From Laburnicola sp. R22_1 (lineage: Eukaryota > Ascomycota > Dothideomycetes > Pleosporales > Didymosphaeriaceae), in contig JACONQ010000004.1 of the NCBI GenBank assembly GCA_014281115.1, forward strand, positions 1,798,001-1,862,000: DNA of 64,000 nt. The letters are read 5' to 3'. A program made the position numbers and the translations under genes. Under the pieces are notes generated by a model. It saw nothing but the letters and a program-made list of their open reading frames with translations. It ran no database searches and was not told the DNA's origin. This document shows positions 33,516 through 44,099 of the stretch, piece by piece; the stretch's first letter is position 1, and every line of letters starts with the position of its first letter.

Positions 33516-33966
33516 TTCGGGAGGGGTTTGTGACGCTGTGCTTTTAAGCCGCTAGCTAAAAACTTAAGAGAGGTTACTATTCATGCCTTCTAGGCGATCG
33601 GGCGACGCCATATTAATAGAGGAGGGCGTTAGTAGAGCGAGAGAGGTGGTGGGTAAGTAGGTAAATTAGATAGGTGGTGGGAGATGAGGAAACTCAGAAA
33701 TACAGCGCTAAGCCTAGATAGGCAACTATCTCAGGTAAAGTCCGTTAACTCCGAGTTACCTTATACTCTAAGGATCCAGTATTCTACAATAAACCCCTAA
33801 GATCCTAGGGATTCAAGTCTATTAATCAAGTCTATCAAGTTGGCAGGATTTGCTTGATTGACTTGCTAAATTTCGCCTCCCTGATTGACTTGATTGACTT
33901 GATACAATCAAGTCAATCAAGTCAAGTTATCAAGTCGACTTGATTGTTGCCAACTCTGCTTGTGAG

Positions 33967-34315
33967 TCACATATCGCCCGAAATTTTTTTTTTCGGCCCC
34001 TTCCACCGACAAAATTGTGTCGGTTGCAACAATGGTATCATTACTCTCACGTCATCCTCGGGACTCAAAGACTAACCTAGACCTTGACATTCAAGCCATG
34101 CGATAAGAATTAAAAAGCAAACTACGCGCAATGATCCCAGCAGATGATGCGATTGGAGATGGTAGGAATCCCGCAGGATCTACCCCGCAATCTAGCGAAC
34201 GGAGATTTACCACCTGCGGCACAGGCCCTTCCACGTGATTAACAATCCGTGAGCGGGTATAACTTGAAGCTGACGCCGTTTCTCAATGTTACCATACCAC
34301 GAGAGCATTGCGGCT
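33967..34315. other. Upstream region of the dioxygenase gene
   Basis: No gene. It contains a perfect 7-bp-arm hairpin ACCGACA-AAATTG-TGTCGGT at 34005-34024 and an A/T-rich CCCGAAA(T)nCGG stem just before it. Confidence 0.4.
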
Positions 34316-35550
34316 ATGGCTCCCATCGCACTACCAATCTTGGAAGAAATCAAGGACGTCGTCCAGCCCAAGAAGGATACCTTGGGGCTTCCCGAAGCGG
34401 CGCGAAAGAGGCTCGAGAAGGCGGGCATCGACTTTCTCGAATGGATACCCGTATCGCCCAGCCAAGCCTCTGTATCTGGACGACGTCTACAAGATTCGCG
34501 ACTACGACCGTGAACATGTAGATCCCGGTTCCCGGGCGGACCCCGAAAAGAAAGCATTGCTATCAGCGGCTAAGGAAGTTATACATCTCACTGCTCACAT
34601 CGGCACGGAGATCGTGGGTCTGCAACTGAAAGACCTTACCGATCAGCAGAAAGACGAGCTCGGTCTTCTTATAGCAGAGAGGAGTGTTGTATTCTTTCGG
34701 GACCAAGACATATCTCCGCAGCAGCAGAAGGCCCTTGGCGAATGGTATGGGGAAATCGAGATCCACGTAAGCGTCAATCCCAGGGCTTCTCGTTGCCATC
34801 CTCACGTCTCGCTAGCCTCAAGTCCCTTCTGTGCCGGGGGTTCCTGGAACGACAGTGATTTGGCCTGCACTGCAGGCGACAGAAGTTCCAGCAAGCTTTC
34901 GACGGACCAGGGGAGCCTCGCAGTGGCATACCGATCTCGTCCACGAACGTCAATCAGCAGGAGTGACGCATCTTCACAATGACACGATCCCGAGGATTGG
35001 CGGGGACACGCTCTGGGCTTCAGGTACGAGCGTAGTTGCTTGATCTTCAGTCATGCTAACCGACATAGGATATGCGGCGGAAAAACTTTCCCCGGAGTTC
35101 CGTAAGATCATTGACGGCAGACAAGCCGTGTACCGATCCGCGTACGAGTACCTCGACCGTAACCAACCCGAAGCTGGCCCGAAGTCCGTCGAGCGCATTC
35201 ACCCGATAGTCAGAGTGCACCCTGCCACAGGTTGGAAGCCTTTGTGGGTGAATCGATCATACACGGTCCAAATCGTAGGCCTTGACAAGGCGGAAAGCGA
35301 TGTAATCCTCAACTATCTTTTCGACGTGTACGAGAAGAATGTCGATATCCAGGTCCGCTTCAGGTGGACTCCAGGCACTTCAGCGCTCTGGGACAATAGG
35401 ATTACCATCCACAATGCCAGTTGGGACTATGAGGGTAACGAGCCAAGACATGGCACCCGTGTGACTGCGCTGGCGGAGAAGCCTTTCTTCAAAGCCGACG
35501 CTCCGACAAGGCGGCAGGCGCTGGGTTTGGCAGGACCCGATGATATATAG
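34316..35550 (+). pseudogene. TauD/TfdA-type Fe(II)/2-oxoglutarate dioxygenase, one frameshift
   Basis: Three exons: 34316-34766, 34816-35023, 35069-35550, with GT-AG introns of 49 and 45 bp. The protein is fully recognisable: NGYPYRPAKPLYL, AHIGTEIVGLQLKDLTD, VFFRDQDIS, the iron-binding QWHTDL (His and Asp), GGDTLWASG, and the distal His/Arg in NRITIHNASWDY and RHGTRVTAL, ending at the TAG at 35548-35550. About 380 residues, normal for fungal sulfonate/alkylsulfate dioxygenases, which release sulfite or sulfate for sulfur supply. One extra T in the run near 34432-34434 shifts the frame after KAGIDF, so only about 40 residues would be made; an assembly error is the alternative. No RIP stops. 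Confidence 0.88.
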
Positions 35551-36351
35551 GATTCGCTAGAATAATAAGCTTCATCGTACAGTTCGAAGATCTTACGGGG
35601 CTGTGCGTACACTGTGCACATATTGGAGTAGCGCTTCATTTCGCCTTGCCCATATCGTATTCAGGCCGATGCCGTCGAGTACTAGCACGACCCAGGGTTA
35701 GCGAGAGAACCTGTATCACCGCTATGTCTTTATTGCAGTGGCGGAGATGGAGGAGTCTGATGGACGTGAACAGGTTGGAGGAGACAGGAGGTTGGAGGAG
35801 ACAGGAGGTTGGAGTCACAGTTGGTGGTCCAAGTGTTGACTCGAACGCACCTGGGAGATATACCACGACGCTAGTCTGCTTTGGGTCCGGCTTATGTAAT
35901 TCACTAGCGTGCATTGACGGGAGTCAACCACTCTACCATACTCACTACCTACCTGTGTGAATCTGCACACCGCACATATCTTCACCTCGACCAACATTCA
36001 CAGACTCTATCCCGCTTGAGCTACGGCGATGTCACACGCAAGTGATGTGTCTCCGATGCTTCGGCATGTGTCACAAGAGTATTCACAGCATTCACATGCT
36101 GTTCAATACCAAGCGTCAGGTTTGTCATGGAGACATCCGTTACTGCCGGCTATGCGCATGTCAATGCTATTTCTGGAATGACACACTCGTTATTTGATGG
36201 TGTTCGTCACACCGTAGACTGACCAGTCACACTCTCGTTCGCGATTTACAGGCTTCACGGATCTAATCATAATGCAAGTACCTCTATGTATATCATCATA
36301 TTTTTTATCGTCCTCCATTCCCAACGACATATACCCTCAAACGACCACACC
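35551..36351. other. Stretch without supported gene
   Basis: Nothing recognisable on either strand. A short tandem repeat, about 2.5 copies of an 18-bp unit (GGAGGTTGGAGGAGACAG family), lies at 35773-35815. Confidence 0.5.
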
Positions 36352-37872
36352 ATGTCAGCGTACAAGCGGGCGAAACTCTGCCACACTCCGAATAACGACA
36401 TCTCTTACGATGCCTTGATCCCATCCGCCGGCACGAACCTGGCAAATATACCAGAGTTAGTAGAGAGCATACCGCTTCAACTTTCATAGAAAGACCTTCC
36501 CCTCTGCCTACAAGTCTCTTGCCTTTGGCAATCAAGCATCTCATTCTCCGCAAAACTACAGCGACGTCTGCATAAAATCCCAACACAGATAACCGACGAA
36601 GATCCGAACCCGCACTTTCCCACGCCCTGCCTAGAGGCGCAACAGGCCCTTATCCCGAATCGAGAGCTAAAGGGCACCCCTGTTCTGGAAGTAACGGAGC
36701 AAGCCACGAAGAAATTTCTGTCAAAAGTGACAGAGGACACCAGCGTCGAAATAGCGAATGCGAGGTACCAGGAATGGAGGCAGAAGATGGCTTGTCAGAA
36801 CCCCAAATGGCTGGCCAGTGGGACTTCGCGAAATACACTGTAGGCAGTGCGATTTTTTCCACAGGGACTTTCAATACGGAAACCTACACCCGTTGTTAGG
36901 CTTCCTAGAGGACATGGATTTTTGTTTCTCAGGCTATGGGTCACGCATATGGATGTTTTTCGAAATTGTGCACCATCCACAAGTGCCGAATAGCTGTTGG
37001 CAAGACTACCAGGAGATGTACATGCGGTTCGCCAAAGAGCTGAAGAAGGCGCTGGAAGTGGTCGATCAGCACGGTCTCCAGGATGATATGTTTACCGCTC
37101 CAATATGCACGCATTTAGTTATGGGCTATCACTATGATCTGCCTCAGGGGCGCCGGCGCTACCTACTATTGCACGACGAAGAGGGGCTGAAGTTGAAGCC
37201 TGTCGTTGAGCTGCTTATACGCAAACTAAAGCTCGCGTTGCTGCAGGACAGACAAGCCCTGCAGGATGAACGCTTCTGGCCTCATCCGACCGAAGGTCAC
37301 ATTGATGGACTTCCGGGTGATCATAGGAGGAGATGGCCTGTGCCTGAAGATTTTATTGAGTACGCTCGTCAATATCCGGACACGGTCAAGCGGTTTGAGG
37401 ACACAGTGGACGAGATTGAAGATTTGATGAGTGGAGTTAGTGTTTGGAGGGACACGGTGTATGAGGGAGCTCAGGTGACTATGGAAAGTTCGGAAGATGA
37501 GGACAATGAAGAAGGTGAAGAAGGTGAAGAAAATGAGGAAGTTGATAAGGACGAGGAAAGAGAGAAGAATGTGGCAAGCGAGGAAAGTGAAGAAAGTAAG
37601 AAGAACGCAAAAGTTAAGAAGGATTAAGCAAGTAAGAATGATTAGGCAAGTAAGAAAGATTAGGCAAGTAAGAAAGATTAGGCAAGTAAGAAAGATTAGG
37701 CAAGTAAGAAAGATTAGGCAAGTAAGAAAGATTAGGCAAGTAAGAAAGATTAGGCAAGTGAGAAAGATCAGGCAAGTGAGAAAGATCAAGAAAGCGAGAC
37801 AGACCGGGAAGACGAGAAGACCGGGGAACCGAGGCAGCCGAGCACGCATAACAGCTATCGCTACCTCTTTTG
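36352..37872 (+). pseudogene. Unknown protein with acidic repeat tail, inactivated
   Basis: From the ATG at 36352 the frame is coding-like but has a TAG after 45 codons (36487-36489) and another at 36841-36843; the body continues in a different frame at about 36870-37627 (FLEDMDFCFSGYGSRIWMFF, THLVMGYHYDLPQGRRRYLL, PVPEDFIEYARQYPDTVKRF), so an intron or shift lies near 36830-36865. An acidic tail (EDEDNEEGEEGEENEE) runs to a TAA at 37625. Beyond it, nine 18-bp units stay in frame with A-S-K-K-D-stop or A-S-E-K-D-Q, suggesting the original protein continued to about 37872. I do not recognise a domain. Confidence 0.55.
37629..37790 (+). repeat. 18-bp coding minisatellite, nine units
   Basis: Units 1-7 read CAAGTAAGAAAGATTAGG (unit 1 with one change); units 8-9 read CAAGTGAGAAAGATCAGG and ...CAAG. 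The difference is one G-to-A and one C-to-T per unit, both in RIP context (TpG to TpA, CpA to TpA). Confidence 0.93.
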
Positions 37873-38265
37873 AAGGCAGCTTATTTGCTGACTTCCCTCG
37901 ATCGATTTGTTCTTCCCAAGAGATGTTCTGCTCTTTTTGGAATCCTTTGGCGACATTAGCGGTTTGTAGTGACACTCTTTGTTAAATTATTTGTAAGTAG
38001 CCCTAGATATAATCCAGTCCACAAATTTATCAACTTATTCAATCTTCTATAATGTGATGGATAGAGAGCTCGTGTACTAGAATGCGCGTTCCCTTTCGCC
38101 AGCACAATGTAGCCTTTACCCACCATCTAGGGCTAGGCCAACTATTCATTCTAAGATACCGCGTACCGAACGCGCAGGAAGTGCTCTACACATAAAAACT
38201 AACTCTAACCCACTTTCCACAATCCTCACGTCACCCTCCAAACAAAAGCCCACCCCACAACCCCC
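37873..38265. other. Intergenic, no feature seen
   Basis: The stretch lies downstream of both the minisatellite gene and the convergent DUF4470 gene. I see no gene or repeat. Confidence 0.5.
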
Positions 38266-39388
38266 TCACTCCCGCCCCGCCCAAAACTCCCCCTTCCGCA
38301 ACACCTCCCCCACCCCCCACAACCCCGTACAAGCATCCCAACAATCCTGCCTCAAAAGAGTAACAACCCACCTGTCCTCTTCCCTCCACGCATCCACGAC
38401 CCCGGCATCCATCCAAAACCCCGCCACCTCCCTCTCCGCATCCCAAGTAAACGCACTCACGATAACACCGTACTTCCTGTAGTCCTCTGCTATGGCGCTC
38501 TTCTCGCGCTTCTCGTCCGGCAGGAAGAATTTCTGGAATGTTAGGTTTGGTCTGCGAAAGGTGGACATTGAGGCTAAGGGGGAGGCGATTTTTGAGGCGG
38601 GGCAGAAGAGAAGGGTGAAGACGGGGACGTTGTCTACGCCTTTTACGCCTTGTGGGGGGCGGGGGATGGGGATGCGGACGGTGTGGTGGCGGATGTTTGT
38701 GGGGGGTGGTTAGGCCGAAGGGGAGTTCGGCGAGCCAGAGGGCGGTTAGGGTGCGGAATTCGGGGAGGAAGGGACTCATGTCCATGGGTTTGGTGGCGAA
38801 GGTTTTCTGAGTCTCGGGTATGGCCAGTGGGTAGGTGCGTGGTGGGCGTGCAGTGGTGACCATCTCGTTGTTGAGGATTGTAGAGAGGATGTGGGCGAGC
38901 CAGTGGGCGGGGTAATCGGCCTTGTGCAGGGCCTCTAGAATGCGGAGGAAGGATGTTGGGTTTAATGGCGAATAGATGAGTAACATGTGCTGCCAGTTGG
39001 GACGCTCCATAGGGAGAGCGATCTTCATGAAGAAAGCGTACAGCCATTTTTCCATCTCTTCGCGGGTGCAGAGATCCTTTAGCTGCCGACTTGATCTGGC
39101 GGATTGGTACGCGAAGTAGTCTTTAGTATTGAATGCATCGACTGACCAGCCGAACATTGCGGCTGTGACGGGGTCGCAGCGATTTCCTGGGAAGACGGTA
39201 CTCTCCATTTCGGCGAGGTCCGTAGCTTTGGCATTGAACACCTTTTGGACTAGAGTAGTCTCGGGCAGAAGGGCATATTCATTGTCGAAAGCCTCCAAAG
39301 TAGGAAACTGCGGCGGATTGCGTAGGACATTTGAGCATGCGAAGGATGAAGTCTTGTCTTTGAGTAGTGGGATGCAGTAAAGATAGTG
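38266..39388 (-). pseudogene. DUF4470/TPR protein, 3' part of split gene
   Basis: Continues exon 4 of the gene starting at 47487. It reads HYLYCIPLLKDKTSSFACSN from 39388, through MEKWLYAFFMKIALPMERPN and LWLAELPFGL, and finishes in another frame (IRHHTVRIPIPRPPQGV to KGEFWAGRE, TGA at 38266-38268). The frame change falls at a run of six G (C on the coding strand) at 38701-38706, consistent with one inserted base. The upstream part of this exon lies across a 6.2-kb LINE. Confidence 0.85.
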
Positions 39389-39401
39389 GACCAGGCTAGC
39401 A

Positions 39402-39430
39402 TAGTAGTAGTAGTAGTAGTAGTAGTAGTA
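39402..39430 (-). repeat. (ACT)n tail at LINE 3' end
   Basis: About nine GTA/TAG repeats on the plus strand directly after the left target copy; equals the 3' simple-repeat tail left by target-primed reverse transcription. It produces a spurious poly-Tyr stretch if translated with the downstream gene. Confidence 0.9.
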
Positions 39431-39989
39431 TTGATTAACGTCCAGGAACCTAGGTTCTAGCCTCCCATGGGGCATGGGGACGCGCCGAGTAGCCATCTGG
39501 GGCCAGCCAGATGGTAAAGGCGATTCATGCTATAAGCTATTGCCGTCTCTTGCAGCGGCTCGTAAGAGTCCGCCCCCCTCCGTGCGGGGGCTGAATCCGT
39601 GTCTTCATGCCTATAGGCTGAGATGTCGGGGTGTAGCTATTATACATATAACAATCCAAAGCAGGGGCAGCTTTGGCTGCCCTAAAGCTGTGTTAAAAAG
39701 TGCCAAGACCTTAGCGTAAAACTAGTATAGGAAAGGTAAGGATCGTGTAGACAGTAAGGAGAGGTAAGGAGAGTAGGAGAGCGTAGGGGAGGTTGCCTCG
39801 TGTGGCAAGATGTTAGGATGAGAGGCACCCCTGCTGGGAGCTCAGACAGAGTCGACGCTGGAGGAGCTGTCCTAGGTTATTGTCGCGCCCGCCAGCATCT
39901 GTGGCTTAGTAGGCAGTCTATAGAACTAATATTTATTTGTTAGTGTTAGTGGGGTTGGCAAGCTCTAGCAAGAGTTGAAAATCTTTAGG

Positions 39990-42900
39990 CTTAAGGGTCT
40001 TTAAGTATTCAACGCCCTCCTGTGTGGTGCTAGGAGGGAGAGGGGGTTGTTTCGGCTAGTAGCGGAACTTCCAGACCGCTCGTGGGCAGTGGACTATGTG
40101 GTCTGGCGCGAGGTCTGCCCTATAGGAGCATCCTATAACTGTGTTATTGTGTTTGAACTTCTTATGGTACTAAGCGTAGTGTCTATAGCGGGTGCGCATA
40201 GACAGTAGCTTTGCAAGCGTTAGTTGTTAGAGGGTAAGCTCCTTTGGCTGTTTTGTAGGGCGATACTTGAGGTCCTACTGCATGTACTACCTGGACAGAT
40301 TCGGTGTGTGCTTGCGCCACTAGTCCATCTCTGCGCTCCTAGTAAGGGCGCGAACGTCTGACTTAAGGCCTGAGGCTGTGGGTTTAGTTGCTATGCTGTG
40401 TGGAGGTTTAGGGGTCCTTGCCGCGTTGTCTACTAGCTAGTCTGCCTGTTTGTTTCCCTCTATATTGCAGTGTCCTGGGGACCACTAGATAGTAATGTCC
40501 AGGTTCTTAATTGTCTTTTGGCACCTAATGAACGCCCACTGCGAGGAGGGGGACGGGTTGCCTCTGATGCACTATATAACAGAGGTGCTATCTATGCATA
40601 TGTATATGCGTCTGAGCTGGTAGGTTGGCGTGCGGAGCGTGTGTGAGAGTCCTCGCCACGCGCCTACAGCTTTGGCATCGAAGACGTGGGACCTAGGGTT
40701 GAGGGAGCTGTTGCCCTGTAGGGTGAGAGTCTGCCCTTCGTATATAGCGTAGCCGTATGTGACGTGCTTAACGCCGTCAAGCCATTGTTTAGAGCCATCA
40801 GAGAAGACAGTGATAGCAGTTGGCGGGAGAAGGGCCCACCACTCCTTAAAGCGGCGGGCGGCTTCCTTCTCATTCACATGGCCTGTGGGGTCGTCGCGGC
40901 TCCCAGGGGAGTAGTGGGGGGCGCGGAATTCGGGTTGGGGTACCGGGTCGAAGACCTGTGCTAGTTGTTGTACCTTCGTGCGGGCTCTCTGTGGGAGGCC
41001 TGCGCCTCGGCCTCTTTTGACTGTAGGAAGGTAAGTCCTGGCAGTTAGCGGGTGCTTTTTGTTAATTGTTAGCAGGTGTGCTGCGAAGCGGAACTTGCAG
41101 GTTTCTAGGGCTACTACTGCTAAGGGGAGTCCAGCGTCCCTAAAGATAGCGGTGGTAGGTGTGGTCTAGTAGGCCGGAACAACAGCTCTATATGCCTGCC
41201 TAAGGACCTTGTTAAGTGTTTCTATGTGCCAACCCAGTCGGGTGCTCACTTCGGCGCCTTTTGACTAGCGCATAATTCTAGAGGGTTTGGTTCTTCCTCC
41301 GTACCAGGCCTCCGCTCCGTACAGGAGTCAGGGGAGGACGCAGGAGATCACCGCTTTGCGCAAAGACCCCGGTGGGGGGCCGTGTTTAATCTGAGCGAGG
41401 CTGCGGATGTGGTAGGCAACAACCCTTGTCTTTGCGGCGCGTATGGCCACGTAGGTCTTAAAGGTGAGCTTCCTATTAAACCATACGCCTAGCCAGCGCA
41501 GTGCAGGTACCTCACTTGTGGGGAGGATTGGGTGAATAGTAAGGTAATTATTAACGGCGTAGGGCGGCGCGTAGTCCCTGTTCTGTCTTGTAAGGTGGAT
41601 TATTTCGAGCTTATCTGGTAAGAAAGTAATCTTGTGGTCCGCGCTGTATGAGTTGATCTTGCGGACTTGTTCAGTAAGTATTTTAACGTTAAGGTTAAGG
41701 CTGTAGAAGGCGCTGTAGAGGCATATGTCGTTAGCATAGCCAAAGCGCATAGTTGTGTCCTAGAGCAGTAGCTCTGCAAGGTATAATATGTAGATAACAG
41801 GGGAGAATGGCGAGCCCTGTGGGGTGCCGCAGGCCACTAGGTGGCGGCCAGAACGGTGTTGGCCGTAGCGGATAAGAATGTGTCAGTTCGTGAGGATGTT
41901 GCGTGTGAGGACTAGGACCTTCTAGTGCCAGCCTTGGTCTTTTATGCGGTGCAGTAGCTGGTTAACTAGCAGCGCGTCGAAAGCTCCTAGTACATCCATA
42001 GTTACCATGGTGACGTGTTTGCCCTTGCTAAAAGCGAGTTTGGCTTCATGGGTAAAGGCCGTGATTAGGTCCATGGCCGACCTTTTTAGGAGGGCCCCCC
42101 CGTGCTAGGGGCTTAGGACGCTGTGCAGCACAGCTAAGTGGGCTATGCGCTAAGCGATTACCCTTTCAAAACCTTTGCTAAGGCAGAGCAGTATAGTAAG
42201 TGGTCTTATAGACCCTAGGATTGTGTAGTCTTTCTTACCAAGTTTCTTAATAAAAACAATCTTCCTATCTGTCCAGGCGGCTGGGTAGTGGTCAAGCAAT
42301 AGTAGGTCGCGGTAGATGTCGCAAACATACTGTCTAATGTGGTTTTAGTATACTGTGAGCAGCTAGACTGTTATGCTATCAGCGCCTAGTGAGGTGCTGG
42401 AGACCCTAATCACGCAGCGCTCCGTCTCTTTAATTGATAGGTACGTGTCCCACAGGATAGTAGGGTGTTCTTATAGGATAGGCGGTTCCGGCAGATCGTC
42501 CTCCGCCATGAATCTGCAGAGAAGTGCTTATTATAGCATCTTAGTCTTATCTTTATCTTTAGTCGCCTTTACGCCTCTAAACACTATTAGTGCCTATGTT
42601 CTAATAGGTTCTAGCTTATGCCAATTAATAATGCGGAAAAGTTCCTAGTTGCCTTTAGCGTTATCTATAGTGTGTTGCTAGTACTCCTTCTTTGCCTTGT
42701 GGACTATCGCTAGGAAAGTACGTGTCTTATTAGAGGGGCCCTAGCTAGTGTGGCTGTTAAGCAAGTAGAGGTGTGCTTAATAGGCTGTCTTGCAATTGTC
42801 TGTCCACTAGGGCGCCAAGTGGCCTATCCCTCTCTTCTTTCTACCTACTGTCTTTAGGGCGTTAGTGAGGACTTCTTCTAAGGCAGCGACGCGCCTATTA

Positions 42901-43760
42901 ACGTGCTCGCAGGTCTATGGCCTGTCTAAGTAGGAGGCGCCTTTTATTCTGTTAGCAACAGCGTTAACAAATAGCAGTAGCTTCTTTGTAGGGACCCTAT
43001 ATTGGAACTAGTTAAGGGGCTCCTATCCTCTACTAGGGATTGTAGTAACTAACGTGTTATGGTCTAAGCTGTAGTTTATGTCTATTCGTACTGCGGTGGT
43101 TGCGAAGAGAATATTATAGAAAAAGAGGTCTATAATGTGCCCGGCCCTATAGGTAGGGATTCCAGGTTCGCCTATATAATCCATGCCGCTGTCTATAGTC
43201 TATTAGGCTAGCTCGGCTCTATCCTATGTAGTTATAACACTAGGCTCGAACATATTATATTTAGCGTTAAGATCACCTCCTACTAGGCACCTATTTAGTA
43301 GGGTGAGGCAGGTGATATAGTCGAGTACTGGCGTAGTCTGTGGCGCCTAGTAAACATTAAGTATGGAGATTCTATTTACTTCGATCTACTGCAGGTCCCT
43401 GTTATACAGCGGGGTATGGGGCGTGATCTTTAGTCTGTTGCCCTTATGGGTGAAGATAAGAACCTGGGGGCGTTCTGCCTCCCAGGTCTCCCGGCTGTCC
43501 CAGCCGTCCACTAGTGGATGGAGGTTATAGCTAGAGTGGTTTGAAGTCTGTGTGCTAGGCCAGGTAGCTGGCTCTTATATGTAAATAATGTTAATACCCT
43601 TTGTAAAAGCGATCTTAAGGGCGGCTGTGTGTGCTAGGCCACTTCTGCTAATATTAGTCTAGCATACTTTTATATTAGGGTCCCTGCGAGGGGTGTATCT
43701 GCGGCGGTTATTCCTTATTAATTAGAGGAGTTGTCTATAGTTATATCCTCCTATAAGGAG
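39990..43760 (-). pseudogene. LINE ORF2 (endonuclease, reverse transcriptase, RNase H)
   Basis: In order on the minus strand: an exonuclease-endonuclease-phosphatase domain (about 43000-43700; GLAHTAALKIAFTKGINI, CLVGGDLNAKYNMFEP), reverse transcriptase (about 41330-42500; MDVLGAFDALLVNQLL, ACGTPQGSPFSPVIYI), and RNase H (about 40450-40870; TVFSDGSKQWLDG, WSPGHCNIEGNKQAD). The RT box reads FGYANDICLY, with Asn in place of the first Asp of YADD. Numerous RIP-type stops. Confidence 0.88.
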
Positions 43761-44099
43761 GACTGTGTATAGTCTGCATGTCTCGCGCTTTGTGCTGAGA
43801 GTGTAGCGAGGTTAAGGCTGTCGCTTATAGGCGCGGTAAGTCTAACTAGTCAGCTTAAGGCGCGAGCCGCTTATTGTGCCGCAAGATTAGGGTAGGGGCT
43901 TAAGCGCTGTCCTCTTAGTGGGCGGGGGCTAGGAACTTATTCCTGGCTCTCTTAGTCTGTGGGCTCTTCTTAAGGGGCTTGTTAGACAGTGTCTCTAGTA
44001 GGAGCAGTGTCCTCTTCGTTAGGTTAAGCGTTGCCCTTAGTAGGAGGGGCGCCTTCTCTATTAGCGGCGTTGCCTTGTCTCTGTGTGGTGGGCGCAGGT

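Larger units (their letters stand above)
28074..33958 (-). mobile_element. hAT transposon (element F) enclosing several nested elements
   Basis: 22-bp TIRs starting CAGAGTTGGCAACAATCAAG at 28074-28095 and 33937-33958, with an exact 8-bp target duplication CTTGTGAG at 28066-28073 and 33959-33966. Both subterminal regions are filled with TCAATCAAGTC-type repeats. Of the 5885 bp, only 28074-28921 and about 33516-33958 belong to F itself; a likely transposase start is the minus ATG at 33609-33611. The interior is replaced by a second hAT fragment, a Tc1-like element and a MITE. Confidence 0.9.

Noticed and set aside
13960..33958. A Starship-type giant element
   Set aside because: No DUF3435 tyrosine recombinase captain or cargo structure is visible; the boundaries found are ordinary hAT and pogo ends.
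6809..35550. A secondary-metabolite or sulfonate-use gene cluster (CoA-transferase, transporter, FMO, dioxygenase)
   Set aside because: Genes are far apart, on different strands, mostly dead and separated by unrelated transposons; no backbone enzyme or regulator is present.
37226..37975. Minus-strand hydrophobic frame with CLIFLT repeats resembling a membrane protein
   Set aside because: Pure antisense shadow of the same minisatellite.
37497..37985. Lys/Arg-rich frame with IRQVRK repeats
   Set aside because: It is the alternative frame of the 18-bp minisatellite; the acidic frame aligned with the upstream coding sequence explains the repeat better.
39388..39496. Poly-Tyr N-terminus continuous with the DUF4470 C-terminal half
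   Set aside because: The Tyr run is the translated (ACT)n tail of the LINE, and the target duplication marks the true join at 39388.
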